Assembly (NCBI GenBank): GCA_030280995.1
Contig: JASXTE010000004.1
Span: forward strand, 42,108,797-42,172,796
DNA: 64,000 bases
DNA from: Hemileia vastatrix
Taxonomy: Eukaryota; Basidiomycota; Pucciniomycetes; Pucciniales; Zaghouaniaceae
Direction: 5' to 3'
Numbering within the stretch: position 1 is the stretch's first letter; every line of letters begins with the position of its first letter. The position numbers and the translations under genes are program-made. Positions 22,201 to 30,116 of the stretch are shown here, in pieces. The notes under the pieces are model-generated. The model was not told the origin of the DNA. It worked only from the letters and a program-made list of their open reading frames with translations, and did no database searches.

Positions 22201-23318
22201 AAGAGGATAAACTTGAAAATAGTTTTTATGTTAAAAAAGGTGTTGAAAAAGGTGTAGATAAATTCGGCAGAGAGGAGGTAGAAGAAGATGTGGTGTATGT
22301 AGAGGAAGATGGATTGGTAGTGTGGGATAGTAGTAAATTAAGGAATGGTGTATATGTTGGAGAATTAGAGAATTTAAATAAAAGGGTGGATAAAGAGAAG
22401 GAGGTATTTTTGAATACGGTTTACGAAGGATCCAAAGGTTCAGAAGAAAAACGTCGACATAGCTCGATTAAAGATTTATTTAGGGGTCAACGATTATTGG
22501 CTCATTCATGTGCAGGTGATATTGGTGATAGAGAAGTCCCTATTGATGTTATATTAATCGATTTTCAAGATGAAGTCTGGGGTCAGACTGGTTTTTATTT
22601 TTTGTTAGTCAAATATTTGTTGACTTTAGAGAGGCCAGAAGATTGTGAAGACGATGAATGGGTGGCTATCAAGAGGAAGTCATCTACGTTTTACTTATCT
22701 GGTCGACGTTTAATGAGGAGGAGGTATCCTAATCCTCAAGTAGTTATAACTCAACAGAAGGGGCAAGAATTAGTTTTGAAATCACTGCATGAAGATCTCG
22801 GGCATAGAGGTGTTGGAGAGACATTTAGAAGAATTTCTGATCAATTTTGGTGGCCTGGCATGAAGATGGCTGTTAAACAGTGGGTTCAGTCATGCGAAGA
22901 ATGTCAAAGACGAAGTTATTTAAGGCCAAAAGAACCTGGACGCGCGACCGGTGAATATACGCTCTTTGGAAGAGTTAGTTTAGATGCCGTTCATATAAAA
23001 GAGGGACGGTATAAATATTTAATTGTGGCCAGAGATGATTTATCTGGTTGGGTAGAGGCAGCGCCTCTTATTAATTTAACTGCCAAAAATGTGGCAGGAT
23101 TTTTTTTGAATAATTGGGTATATAGGTATGGGGTGATGAAGTTGGTGACGGTAGATGGAGGTCCTGAATTTGGGACAGAGTTTAAAGAGGCCGTATTGAA
23201 AGTTGAATCAAAGGTTAGGGTAGCAACCCCATATTATCCTGAAGCTGAAGGCATGGTTGAAAGAGGGCCTCAAGTTATTAAGGATGCTTTAGTTAAAATG
23301 TGTGGGACAAGTGCCTAA
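19224..23318 (+). CDS. B-young Pol (repeat region, RT, RNase H, integrase core), ends at premature stop
   Basis: 1364 codons from the ATG at 19224, which is preceded directly by a TGA. Residues 93-318 hold ten LQQE[GV]KL repeats. I find no DTG/DSG protease signature in the expected place. RT covers about residues 500-720: CIKKPNGKLRVVHDLRELN, GLGDIMGGYD, RLPQGATNS and the catalytic FIDDGG. RNase H covers about 800-930 (YLAVDSSQVAAGVVL, KLELCGVAKILKKL, HKPGKTFTMPDGLSRRP). The integrase zinc module has HEDLGHRG and CEECQ. The core has SLDAVH (Asp), VDGGPEFG (Asp) and PEAEGMVERG (Glu). A single TAA at 23316-23318 interrupts the frame, which then continues to 23873. Confidence 0.9.
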   Translation: MPSFFGVAGADRSNVVISPQDEIPDCNRSAHLEIIQVDSQLFSVNITLECKYVMEFSICLLGLPCFSIKFKNGEKGKMGQIRLDKNWKGMFYDLQQEGKLQKLHQNSIKNLGIIKTQKNNLCENVIRGLQQEVKLQLSPSILDLQQEVKLQLSPSILGLQQEVKLQLSPSITDLQQEGKLRKSHQNPIKNLSIIKTQKNNFCENSITGLQQEVKLQLSPSITDLQQEGKLQLTRQNSIKNLSISKTQKNNFCENSFPGLQQEVKLQLSPSILDLQQEGKLKLSHQNQIKNLGIIKTQKNNFCENSIPVLQQEGKLPTFFTGDLLLDKGRKGVGKSVYKLDEGKEKRVKFKNEIKYFSNFSYSDSGDEEDSFDESFNGDVLPQVNLDVEAAKYKKVANKVRPINEPLPAELNPPLRRPRLSRDPYESPLVKNRPEFSETSRITFERLGVVNFGPDGWLSGEEKKLLLDVMVKQEKAIAFVEEERGVLKHSYGEPYKIPVVFHELWQQKPIPIPAALKEAYIEVVRERIRTGLYEQSTSSYSSPVFCIKKPNGKLRVVHDLRELNRVTIKDAGIPPSAEEFVEAFAGRVCYGLGDIMGGYDERELHPDSRPLTTFDTPLGRLQLTRLPQGATNSVAVYQAQMAWILQDEIPQYAGIFIDDGGIKGPTTDYDNQVLEENPGIRKFIWEFAITLERILFRIEEAGLTISGSKFSCCVPALEILGHVVCREGRIMSKKKVNKIQSWPRPKNTTEVRGFLGVCVYVRMFIKDFSSLAAPLRRLTRKDADWEWDEECEKAFVKLKEVVGKDLVLHKLDYGKDAGRIYLAVDSSQVAAGVVLSQMDKAGYIRPVRYESVVFTEVESRYSQPKLELCGVAKILKKLQHILWGQHFELQVDAKSLIQMINSPSLPNAPMTRWVAFIQHFSFDLVHKPGKTFTMPDGLSRRPPTEEDSDSEEFDEDIPIIKASTKGAEDFPYLPHEVKLAGLLCLDYDDDDLHQEDKLENSFYVKKGVEKGVDKFGREEVEEDVVYVEEDGLVVWDSSKLRNGVYVGELENLNKRVDKEKEVFLNTVYEGSKGSEEKRRHSSIKDLFRGQRLLAHSCAGDIGDREVPIDVILIDFQDEVWGQTGFYFLLVKYLLTLERPEDCEDDEWVAIKRKSSTFYLSGRRLMRRRYPNPQVVITQQKGQELVLKSLHEDLGHRGVGETFRRISDQFWWPGMKMAVKQWVQSCEECQRRSYLRPKEPGRATGEYTLFGRVSLDAVHIKEGRYKYLIVARDDLSGWVEAAPLINLTAKNVAGFFLNNWVYRYGVMKLVTVDGGPEFGTEFKEAVLKVESKVRVATPYYPEAEGMVERGPQVIKDALVKMCGTSA
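19502..20170 (+). repeat. In-frame array of ten hairpin units inside pol
   Basis: Units begin at 19502, 19607, 19652, 19697, 19742, 19847, 19892, 19997, 20042 and 20147. Each has the form CCTC-CAGCAA-GAGG followed by [GT]TAAACTG (first arm TCTC in the fifth). Spacings are 45 or 105 bases and combine into a 150-base higher-order repeat. All are multiples of three, so the frame stays open and encodes LQQE[GV]KL. B-old has about two such units. Confidence 0.9.
22136..22213 (+). repeat. Two hairpin motifs in pol between RNase H and integrase
   Basis: CCTC-CCCCAT-GAGG at 22136 and CCTC-CACCAA-GAGG at 22193, each followed by TTAAACT or ATAAACT. They encode YLPHEVKL and DLHQEDKL. The spacing is 57 bases. 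Confidence 0.75.
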
Positions 23319-23873
23319 AAGTGGAGGCACTATTTACCTTTAGTTTTATTTGCTGATCGAATCACTGCCAAAAGGACGACCGGATTTTCACCTTATGAAC
23401 TTGTTTTTGGACAGAAAGCAGTTTTACCGGTTGATTTAGAAGCTGAATCATATCTTGGAGTTGACTGGGACACGGTCAAAACTACTGAAGAATTATTGTG
23501 TGCAAGAATGATGCAGCTAGAAAAGAAAGAAGAATATTTAGAAAAGGCATATTCACGGATGATGAAGATCCGAAATCAATCAGTTAGATATTGGGATGAG
23601 CGGTTGGCACATCGATTAAGGAAACCTTTGAACCCAGGAGATATGGTCCTGGTGTATAATAGGAGTTTGGAAAGTCAGTGGGGAAAAATGTTTGCAGATA
23701 GGTGGAATGGACCGTATAAAATCAAGGAGCAAGTTTCCGGCGGTTCATACGTGCTAGAAGAGTTGGATGGAGTAGTATTGAAGAAGAGGGTAGCGGCCGA
23801 TCAAGTGAAACAGTTCTATCCTAGAGGCACCAGGAGTGCCGAAGTCTTCCTCCGCAATGAGGATAAACTATGA
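23319..23873 (+). pseudogene. B-young integrase C-terminal part, separated by a stop
   Basis: The frame continues without a shift after the TAA at 23316. It carries the end of the integrase core helix region (HYLPLVLFADR, TGFSPYELVFGQ), a basic helical stretch (YSRMMKIRNQSVRYWDERL) and the GPY/F-type module (GDMVLVYNRS, DRWNGPYKI, YVLEELDG). There is no chromodomain. It ends FLRNEDKL-stop, where the last eight codons are themselves the first unit of the 47-nt hairpin array. One C-to-T change (CAA to TAA) could account for the stop; this is inference. Confidence 0.8.
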
Positions 23874-24253
23874 TATCAATGAAACTTTATGGATTCCTCC
23901 GAAATGAGGATAAACTATGACATTTATCAAATTTTATGGATTCCTCCGCAATGAGGATAAACTATGATATTAATGAAACTTTATGGATTCCTCCGCAATG
24001 AGGATAAACTATGATATTAATGAAACTTTATGGATTCCTCCGCAATGAGGATAAACTATGACATTTATCAAATTTTATGGATTCCTCCGCAATGAGGATA
24101 AACTATGACATTTATGAAAATTATATGGATAACTCCGAAATGAGGATAAACTACAATTTTAAAGACTTTTATTAAATTTATACCTCCGCAATGAGGATAA
24201 ACTATAATATCTACAAAATTTTATGGATTCCTCCGCAACGAGTATAAACTATC
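23849..24253 (+). repeat. 47-nt tandem hairpin array across the pol stop
   Basis: Nine units begin at 23849, 23896, 23943, 23990, 24037, 24084, 24132, 24183 and 24230. Each has CCTC-CG[CA]AAT-GAGG-ATAAACTA, with a near-constant spacer. Unit 1 contains the last pol codons and the TGA. Units 7 and 9 have one arm damaged. B-old shows about one decayed unit. Confidence 0.9.
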
Positions 24254-24468
24254 TTCTTATTTTTATCAAAAATACTTTACTATCGTTACGCTGCATATGG
24301 GCAACGAAACTGTGATGAAACATAACGAAATACGAGAAAACCTTCATTGAAAATTTTCAAAATTTAAAATTCTTAAAATATGGGTGAAGATAGTGTTGGA
24401 AAAATTTTAAAATTTATTGGAAGAAGTGTTCACAGGGGAACCTTCGTAATTAAATATTGGCAAGTGTG

Positions 24469-24509
24469 GGGGTAATTGATGGGCTGGCTGCTCTATACAC
24501 AATTACCCC
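24469..24509 (+). other. Conserved hairpin downstream of pol
   Basis: Perfect arms GGGGTAATTG (24469-24478) and CAATTACCCC (24500-24509) around a 21-base loop. B-old keeps it with one mismatch at 12060-12100. The role is unknown. Confidence 0.6.
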
Positions 24510-25054
24510 ATAATGTTCGTTTCCAAAATTTTCCCTGTTTCTAGTTGAATCCTGGCTTTGTCTTTTAATTTTAGGAAGTCCACTAAGACTATAAACTGGA
24601 ACAAATCAAGAGACACCGCTCTCAACGCCGGATTCAAGATTCTTTTATTTTATTTTGTTTTTGATTTTTTATATGTTAGATTGTGATTTCTTTTCTTTAA
24701 TATATATTATGAATTATTGTAAAGGTGATGCTCACTGGTGGTCTCAAATCATTTTTATAAATTGGAGGGAGCCCACCCAGTGATCATCATTATAAAAATT
24801 ATCTTCTAAAAACTTTCATTTATTTTCTTTTCTTTTCAATTTCTCAAAATTGTGTAACCACATCAAGTTGCACTTGGATGTGGGTATGATGTCGAGGGTA
24901 CGGCTCATCAAATGGCCGGGGGGCATCTTTTAAAATTTTATTTTAAAATTTTTTTTTAGTACTTTTTTTATCTTTCTTTTCACATTCATTTATCTTTCTT
25001 TAAAATTAAATTTTAACTTTTATTTCAAAACTATCTTTTCTAAAATCTTTTATT

Positions 25055-25152
25055 TTAAATTTAAAAAAAAAAAAAAAAATTAAAATTAAAAAAAAATAAA
25101 ATAAAATAAAATAAAAAAAAAAATAATAAAAATAAAATAAATAAATAAAAAA

Positions 25153-25189
<37 letters not shown>

Positions 25190-25215
25190 AAACAAAAAAA
25201 AAAAAAAAAAAAAAA
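25055..25215 (+). repeat. Low-complexity A-rich and (AAT)n stretch
   Basis: Long A runs, TAAAA repeats and about ten AAT triplets near 25150-25185. A simple repeat, probably prone to slippage. Confidence 0.85.
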
Positions 25216-25369
25216 ATTAAAATTTATTAATTAAATCAAAATCATTATTATATTTCTTAGTTTTATTTTTTTTAGTTTTCATTTTTTTAGTTTTATTCAT
25301 TTAGTTTAGACAGGAAACAGGGTCTAGGAGAACTCAATACCAATGGGATTTTACTTCAAGATATCTGTT

Positions 25370-26166
25370 AGTCCTCCAAGACTTTAAACTGGCTACTTTT
25401 CAAGACTTTCCTTAAGGTTTTTATACAAATTTTGGAGCTGTTAGTCCTCCAAGACTTTAAACTGGCTAAATTTCAAGACTTTCATTAAAGATTTTATATT
25501 GGAGCTGTTAGTCCTTCAAGACTTTAAACTGAATTTCAAGGATGTTCAAGATTTTATGGATATTTTTGGAGACGTATTTATTTTTATTTTTTAATTTTAT
25601 CAATCAAATGTTAGGTCCACCAAGACCTTAAACTGGTCTGTTATCAAGTTGTTAGGTCCACCAAGACCTTAAACTGGACTGTTATCAAGTTGTTAGGTCC
25701 ACCAAGACCTTAAACTGGACTGTTATCAAGCTGTTGGGTCCACCATGACCTTAAACTGGATTTCTTATCAATTAAATGTTTGGTCCACCATGACTTTAAA
25801 CTGGTAGTTCATTCATTGTTTAGTCCACTATGACTTTAAACTGGAAAATTAATATCTGCAGGATAATTCAACATTCATTGGACCACTATGGCCTTATACT
25901 GGATTACTTGTCGATCAAATGTTTGGTCCACTATGACATTAAACTGGATTATCAAATTTATTCAATCTTTGGTCAAGCCTAGGCCTTACTTAGGAATATA
26001 TCAAGATATTTATGCACTTAAACGATCTTTGGTCCACCAAGACAATAAACTGGCAATCGATTATATGTTTGGTCCACCAAGACTTTAAACTGGAATGTCA
26101 ATCTTGTTTGGATAACTCAATTCAATCTTTTAATTTATCACTGTCCACTAAGACTCTAAACTGGTT
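25370..26166 (+). repeat. Non-coding hairpin array, GGTC/AGTC type
   Basis: About 14 irregularly spaced units (25370, 25443, 25510, 25614, 25655, 25696, 25737, 25782, 25822, about 25890, 25924, about 26029, 26069, 26144), some degenerate. Typical forms are AGTC-CTCCAA-GACT-TTAAACTGG and GGTC-CACCAA-GACC-TTAAACTGG. The four units at 25614-25737 are spaced 41 bases apart. Stops in all frames make it non-coding. Confidence 0.85.
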
Positions 26167-26821
26167 ATTCAATTATTTCTGAAATCGGGTGTTGATAAGC
26201 TTTAGGAGGCTAAAATTTTAGGTGGTGATGATGCTAAGGAAAGCATAATGGTTATTTAGGTGAAATTTGTGGCGCTTTAACATGGTCTAAAGTTAATATT
26301 ATTATTGGAAGCCTGGCAAAAGTATTTTATGGGTTTGCTGTATAGCAAAGTTTGAAAATTGTGATGAAGGAATCAGAAGTTAGGATGGTAGTTGGATTTT
26401 AGGGAATGATTTTTTTAGTGCCTCATAGTTAGGCCATTTTTTTTTGGTGTGAAGCTTGGAGGACCTTATGGCGAGATTGGAATCATAGAATTCGGCTCAG
26501 TGGGGGGCCCTATGAGGTTGGAATCAGGAGTATTCGGCTCATAGGAAGATCCACTCTCTCAATGCTGTGACAAGAAGGAAGACTGGTATATGGGAGTCTG
26601 AAGGGATTCAAACCTTGCTCTCAGTAGTGGAATCATCACAAGATTTATTTTATTTTATTTTATGTTATATCAAGCCAGAGAAGAAAGAAAGTTTTTATTA
26701 TAAAGATTTAAAAGAAGACCAGCTAAAACAAATTTATCAAATTATTTTATTAGAAAAGATAATTCTTTTGGAATTGTTCAACCACTTATGCAAAGTTTTA
26801 AGAATGGGGACATTCTCGATT
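26167..26821 (+). other. B-young 3' end before the polypurine tract
   Basis: No recognisable gene. A 90-codon ORF at 26567-26839 runs through the polypurine tract into the LTR and is probably chance. The sequence near 26450-26540 has a counterpart in B-old (9170-9260). Confidence 0.5.
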
Positions 26822-26831
26822 GGAGGGAGGA
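26822..26831 (+). other. Polypurine tract of B-young
   Basis: GGAGGGAGGA lies directly before the 3' LTR. This is the expected plus-strand primer. B-old keeps its complement at about 8236-8245. Confidence 0.8.
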
Positions 26832-28020
26832 TGTGGTAGCCTAAAGTTTAGTACGGCACCTAAATATGTAAAGGGAGTTATTACGGCGTGCAAGATTGGC
26901 GTTATTATTTTTTATATATAAAAGGGTTTTATTTATTTTATTGGAGTTTAAAATATGAAGAAATTGGTCACGAGCGAATGCCTACACAAATACAATTTAT
27001 TTTACGGAGAAAACTTATTTTTTACGGTCTGAAAAATTTATAAGTATCAAGTCGAGTCAATCAAGAACCTTGGGAAATTTTCCCAGAATTTTTACTATTT
27101 TTCTTATATTTTTAAATGAATTTTAAAGTTTTATAGAAATATTTACGTTTTCAAAAATTACTTAACTTTGATGAATTTTCACGGGGTAATTAGAGCTGCG
27201 CAGACTACGAAAATTAGTTTGGTAGGTAAAGGGGAAGTAGCTCTATTATGTGTAATTTTTCTAGATTTTTTATTATGGTTTTAAGGTTCTAAATTGAGTC
27301 CGGAAGTCCGGACGGACTCCGTTTCGACTCCGTACGGACTCCGTACGGACTCCGCTTTGACTCCGTACGGACTCCGTACGGACTCCGTACGGACTCCGCT
27401 TTGACTCCGTACGGACTCCGTACGGGCTCCGGATTGACTCTGGAAGAGCTCTGGAGGGGAAAACTTAGGCACGTGACTATGAATACTTAAGCGCGTCTCA
27501 AACTCGAAATTGAGAGGGGGGACACATCATACAGCTTAATCATTGACCACCACAGTCTCATTTTTTATTACTCAACAAATTAAAATAACTTGTAATACCC
27601 TTATAACATTATTATTTTTACATAACATTATAGAAATACAATTCAACAGTTTAAATAACACTTCATACAGGGTATCTTTAGAAAGGTCTTCATCGCTGGG
27701 ACATGATTATTGCTGTCTCATAAAAATTCAAATTATTATAAAACATAAAAGTCAATCTTTACAGATCTTTCACTGGTACACCTTAATTGTTGTCATCAGT
27801 ATTTCTTTTATCAACAGCCACTTTCTTTAAATCTCAATAAGCGTTAAATATTTTAGAGTTTCATTATTTTATAAATCAGATCTAAGTAGATTGGTTAGCT
27901 TAGTGATTTAGAACACCCATTTTGTTATTTTTATTGGAAGGACGGGGTTTTCAGCTAAATCCACATATCTCCTCCGGATTCTGCTTACAGCAAGGCGACT
28001 GTAAGAGTTTACCTTACCAT
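26832..28020 (+). repeat. B-young 3' LTR
   Basis: 1189 bp, TGTGGTAGCC to ACCTTACCAT. It matches the 5' LTR with five substitutions in the first 460 bases, an expanded minisatellite, and many substitutions and small indels from about 27460 to 27870. Confidence 0.9.
27314..27456 (+). repeat. 11-bp CpG-rich minisatellite, 13 units (3' LTR)
   Basis: The same 11-bp unit as at 17143-17208. It is expanded from 6 to 13 units, with a higher-order pattern in which every fourth unit ends CGCTT. Confidence 0.85.
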
Positions 28021-28025
28021 AACGC
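28021..28025. other. Target-site duplication (right) AACGC of B-young
   Basis: Copy of 16656-16660, directly after the right LTR. Confidence 0.85.
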
Positions 28026-28890
28026 ACTTACAACAATTCCTAACTCCACAAAAACCAACCTCCAGGACTTTACCTACCAAAGGAGAAAAAAATAAAATAC
28101 TTTTTTCCAAATTATTGGTGAATCCAAGTTATTCACCCCATAATTAAATGCCTCTGCACCCTCCATTAGTGAAGGAAAAACAATAGCCAACTTAACAATC
28201 TCTCCCTGAGATTGAACAAAATCCTCCATACATATACAAAATCCATCAACATAATCCTCCTCCAAATCCAAAATGTCTTCATTATTAATAATAACATTTT
28301 CATGTTCAGAGATCTCTTCTTTTGTAGCAACATCATCTCTAAAAACAGTATTTTAAGCTTGAAAAACCTCTTCAGAAATAGGTGAATCCAAAATTTCAAC
28401 AGAAAATAAATCTTCTACATCAACTTCTTCTATATCTTGAGTGACCAAAGCGTCTCCTTCAGGTTCCAATTCAACATCAGTTAGGGAATATATATAATCC
28501 AAAACAGCCTTTTTCACCAATTCCATAGATGTAATCCTACTTTCTTCAGCTCTACTAGTCTTCATTAAGTTATCACTTAAAATAAATTCACAAAAAACCA
28601 CTTTAAACTCACCTCATAATCATCTCTATCTTTAGCTTCACTGAGTCCTGAAATTTATACCCATCCATTTTAATATCCTCTTTTCCCATCTCTCTTTCAT
28701 CCAGAAAAAAACCTTATCTGCTTCACTATATCTAAGGGCAAAGCTCCATCCATATCAGAAGCATTTTAATACCTATATAAAAATCCATCCAAATTGCCAC
28801 TAGAAAACTTGGGCCTATCCCAAGATACAATCCATATTGATGCACTAATAGGTACACCAGCAGTCAAAACACCAGATCCAGAAGCAGAAA
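28026..28890 (-). pseudogene. B-old Gag, decayed
   Basis: Minus-strand relic homologous to B-young Gag. It has the GVPISASIWIVSWDRPKFSS-type N-terminal region at about 28770-28870, the ELVKKAVLDY segment at about 28480-28530, an acidic block (28350-28480) and the hydrophobic end (IIWKKVFYFFLLW) near 28074-28110. The initiator ATG has become ATT near 28890, and stops are frequent. B-young interrupted the end of this gene. Confidence 0.75.
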
Positions 28891-29022
28891 AAATCTCAAA
28901 GACCATGATAAACATAAAAAGAATGAATTCAATAAGAGCCTCTTTCAGGATAAGAAATTTCAAGTACCAAGTAAGATCAATTAAAAGCTAGAGAATTAAA
29001 ACCCCATTCTGGGCCCCACCAA

Positions 29023-30116
29023 TGTAGAAAGACTTTTACAGTTGACTTGCTGTAAGAAGAATCTAAGGAAGTTGAATAAACAGAATAAAACCCTGCCCCT
29101 TTAAGTAAAATATGGGCTCACAATTATATAAGCTATAACATTTTCTTTATAAAGAAAGACCAGTTGACTATTTTTTTAGTTGGTTTTGAGATGAAGAATC
29201 AGTTTTCTTATTTTTGAGGAAAAGAAATACATCAGTAAAGTTGTACTAAGAAAAGTTATTTGAATGATTAAGTTTATATTTTCTTAAGAATTTGATATTT
29301 TTATGAACAGGTTTCAAAATTGATCCCCTAAAGTTGTGAGATTTACAATGATACCCTATAGGTATATATTGATGAGTTTCTATATAATATTTATAAAGTG
29401 TTATATAAAAATGTAATATTTATAAGGGTATTACAAAATATGAAATGTTATTTAAAATAAAGTTAGTTGTTATATCTATTGTTGGTTTTAAAATTTTTAA
29501 GTTGTATATTTTGTATTGATCCTTTCTAATTTTGAGTCTACAGCCCTTACATTCATAGTTAAGTCATGTACCCCTTTTTCCCTCTGAGTCTGCCAGAGTT
29601 TGTACAGAGTCTCTCTGGAGTATTCTGTAGCTTGTATGGACTTCTGGACTCAATTAGAGCCTTAAAAACTTAATATAAAATCTAAAAAAAATTAAATTTG
29701 ATAGGGTTACATCTGGGGAACCTAACATTAAATTTTGGTAACAGCACAACCCTATTCACTGAGCTAAAAATAATTAAAACTATGTAAACTATGAAGAATC
29801 AAAAATAATCAGATATACTTTATAAAATTATTAAAAATATAATAAAAATAGTGAAAATTCCCAAAAAACGTTTTAAGGTTATTGAGACTCCTCAATCTTA
29901 CTTTCATGCACTTTTAGACCTATACTTGTACTTCTTAACCATTAAATAATTGTTTCATCTTGACTCAAATAATTAATCCCTTTTACACAATAAAACCATC
30001 CATTATTTTAATAAGAAAAATATATATAATTAGATTGGACACTTCAATATCTATAATAGTAATCCCTAATTCATTAAAGAATATTTTTATTTTCTCTACT
30101 AATCTTTAGACTTCTG
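29023..30116 (-). repeat. B-old 5' LTR
   Basis: About 1094 bp, homologous to 7232-8235 and, in reverse complement, to the B-young LTRs. The decayed primer-binding site lies at about 29004-29021 (TGGTGGGGCCCAGAATGGGG on the minus strand), followed by the gag leader. The outer edge near 30116 is approximate. Confidence 0.75.

Larger units (their letters stand above)
24254..25369 (+). other. B-young 3' non-coding region
   Basis: No gene. It contains a 10-bp-stem hairpin at 24469-24509, one hairpin motif AGTC-CACTAA-GACT-ATAAACTGG at 24577-24599, a 26-base hairpin at 24858-24883 (CCACATCAAGT against ACTTGGATGTGG) and an A/T-rich low-complexity stretch at 24950-25310. Confidence 0.6.
16661..28020 (+). 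mobile_element. Ty3/gypsy element B-young, nearly intact
   Basis: An 11.36-kb element with LTRs at 16661-17777 and 26832-28020, primer-binding site at 17781, gag at 17950-19122, pol at 19224-23873 (one in-frame stop at 23316) and a 2.9-kb 3' non-coding region, ended by a polypurine tract at 26822. AACGC target duplications flank it. CpG is normal here, in contrast to B-old, so the insertion is recent relative to methylation-type decay. The LTRs differ by about 1% in their first 460 bases and clearly more further on. The most unusual content is the set of repeated hairpin motifs. Confidence 0.93.
7232..30116 (-). mobile_element. Ty3/gypsy element B-old, decayed, split by B-young
   Basis: Minus-strand element: 5' LTR at 29023-30116, gag at 28026-28890, pol at 12350-16420, 3' non-coding region at 8236-12349 and truncated 3' LTR at 7232-8235. 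All parts are homologous to B-young but almost free of CpG. For example, 14401-14700 contains none, while the homologous stretch 21661-21960 of B-young has about seven. B-young is inserted between 16660 and 28021, in the 3' end of the gag gene. Further insertions lie at 9865-11100 and 11397-11597. Confidence 0.85.

Noticed and set aside
23849..24253. Regular 47-nt repeats resembling a CRISPR array
   Set aside because: The spacers are almost identical to each other, the array begins inside a retroelement pol gene, and the context is eukaryotic. It is a tandem repeat.
25888..26088. 66-codon ORF in the hairpin array
   Set aside because: Chance open frame between irregular units; neighbouring units are interrupted by stops.
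26567..26839. 90-codon ORF at the 3' end of B-young
   Set aside because: It runs through the polypurine tract and into the LTR, has no recognisable content, and B-old has no open equivalent.
27281..27472. Minus-strand ORF with repeated SVRS peptides in the B LTR
   Set aside because: It is the translation of the 11-bp minisatellite; the shorter version at 17102-17284 is the same artefact.
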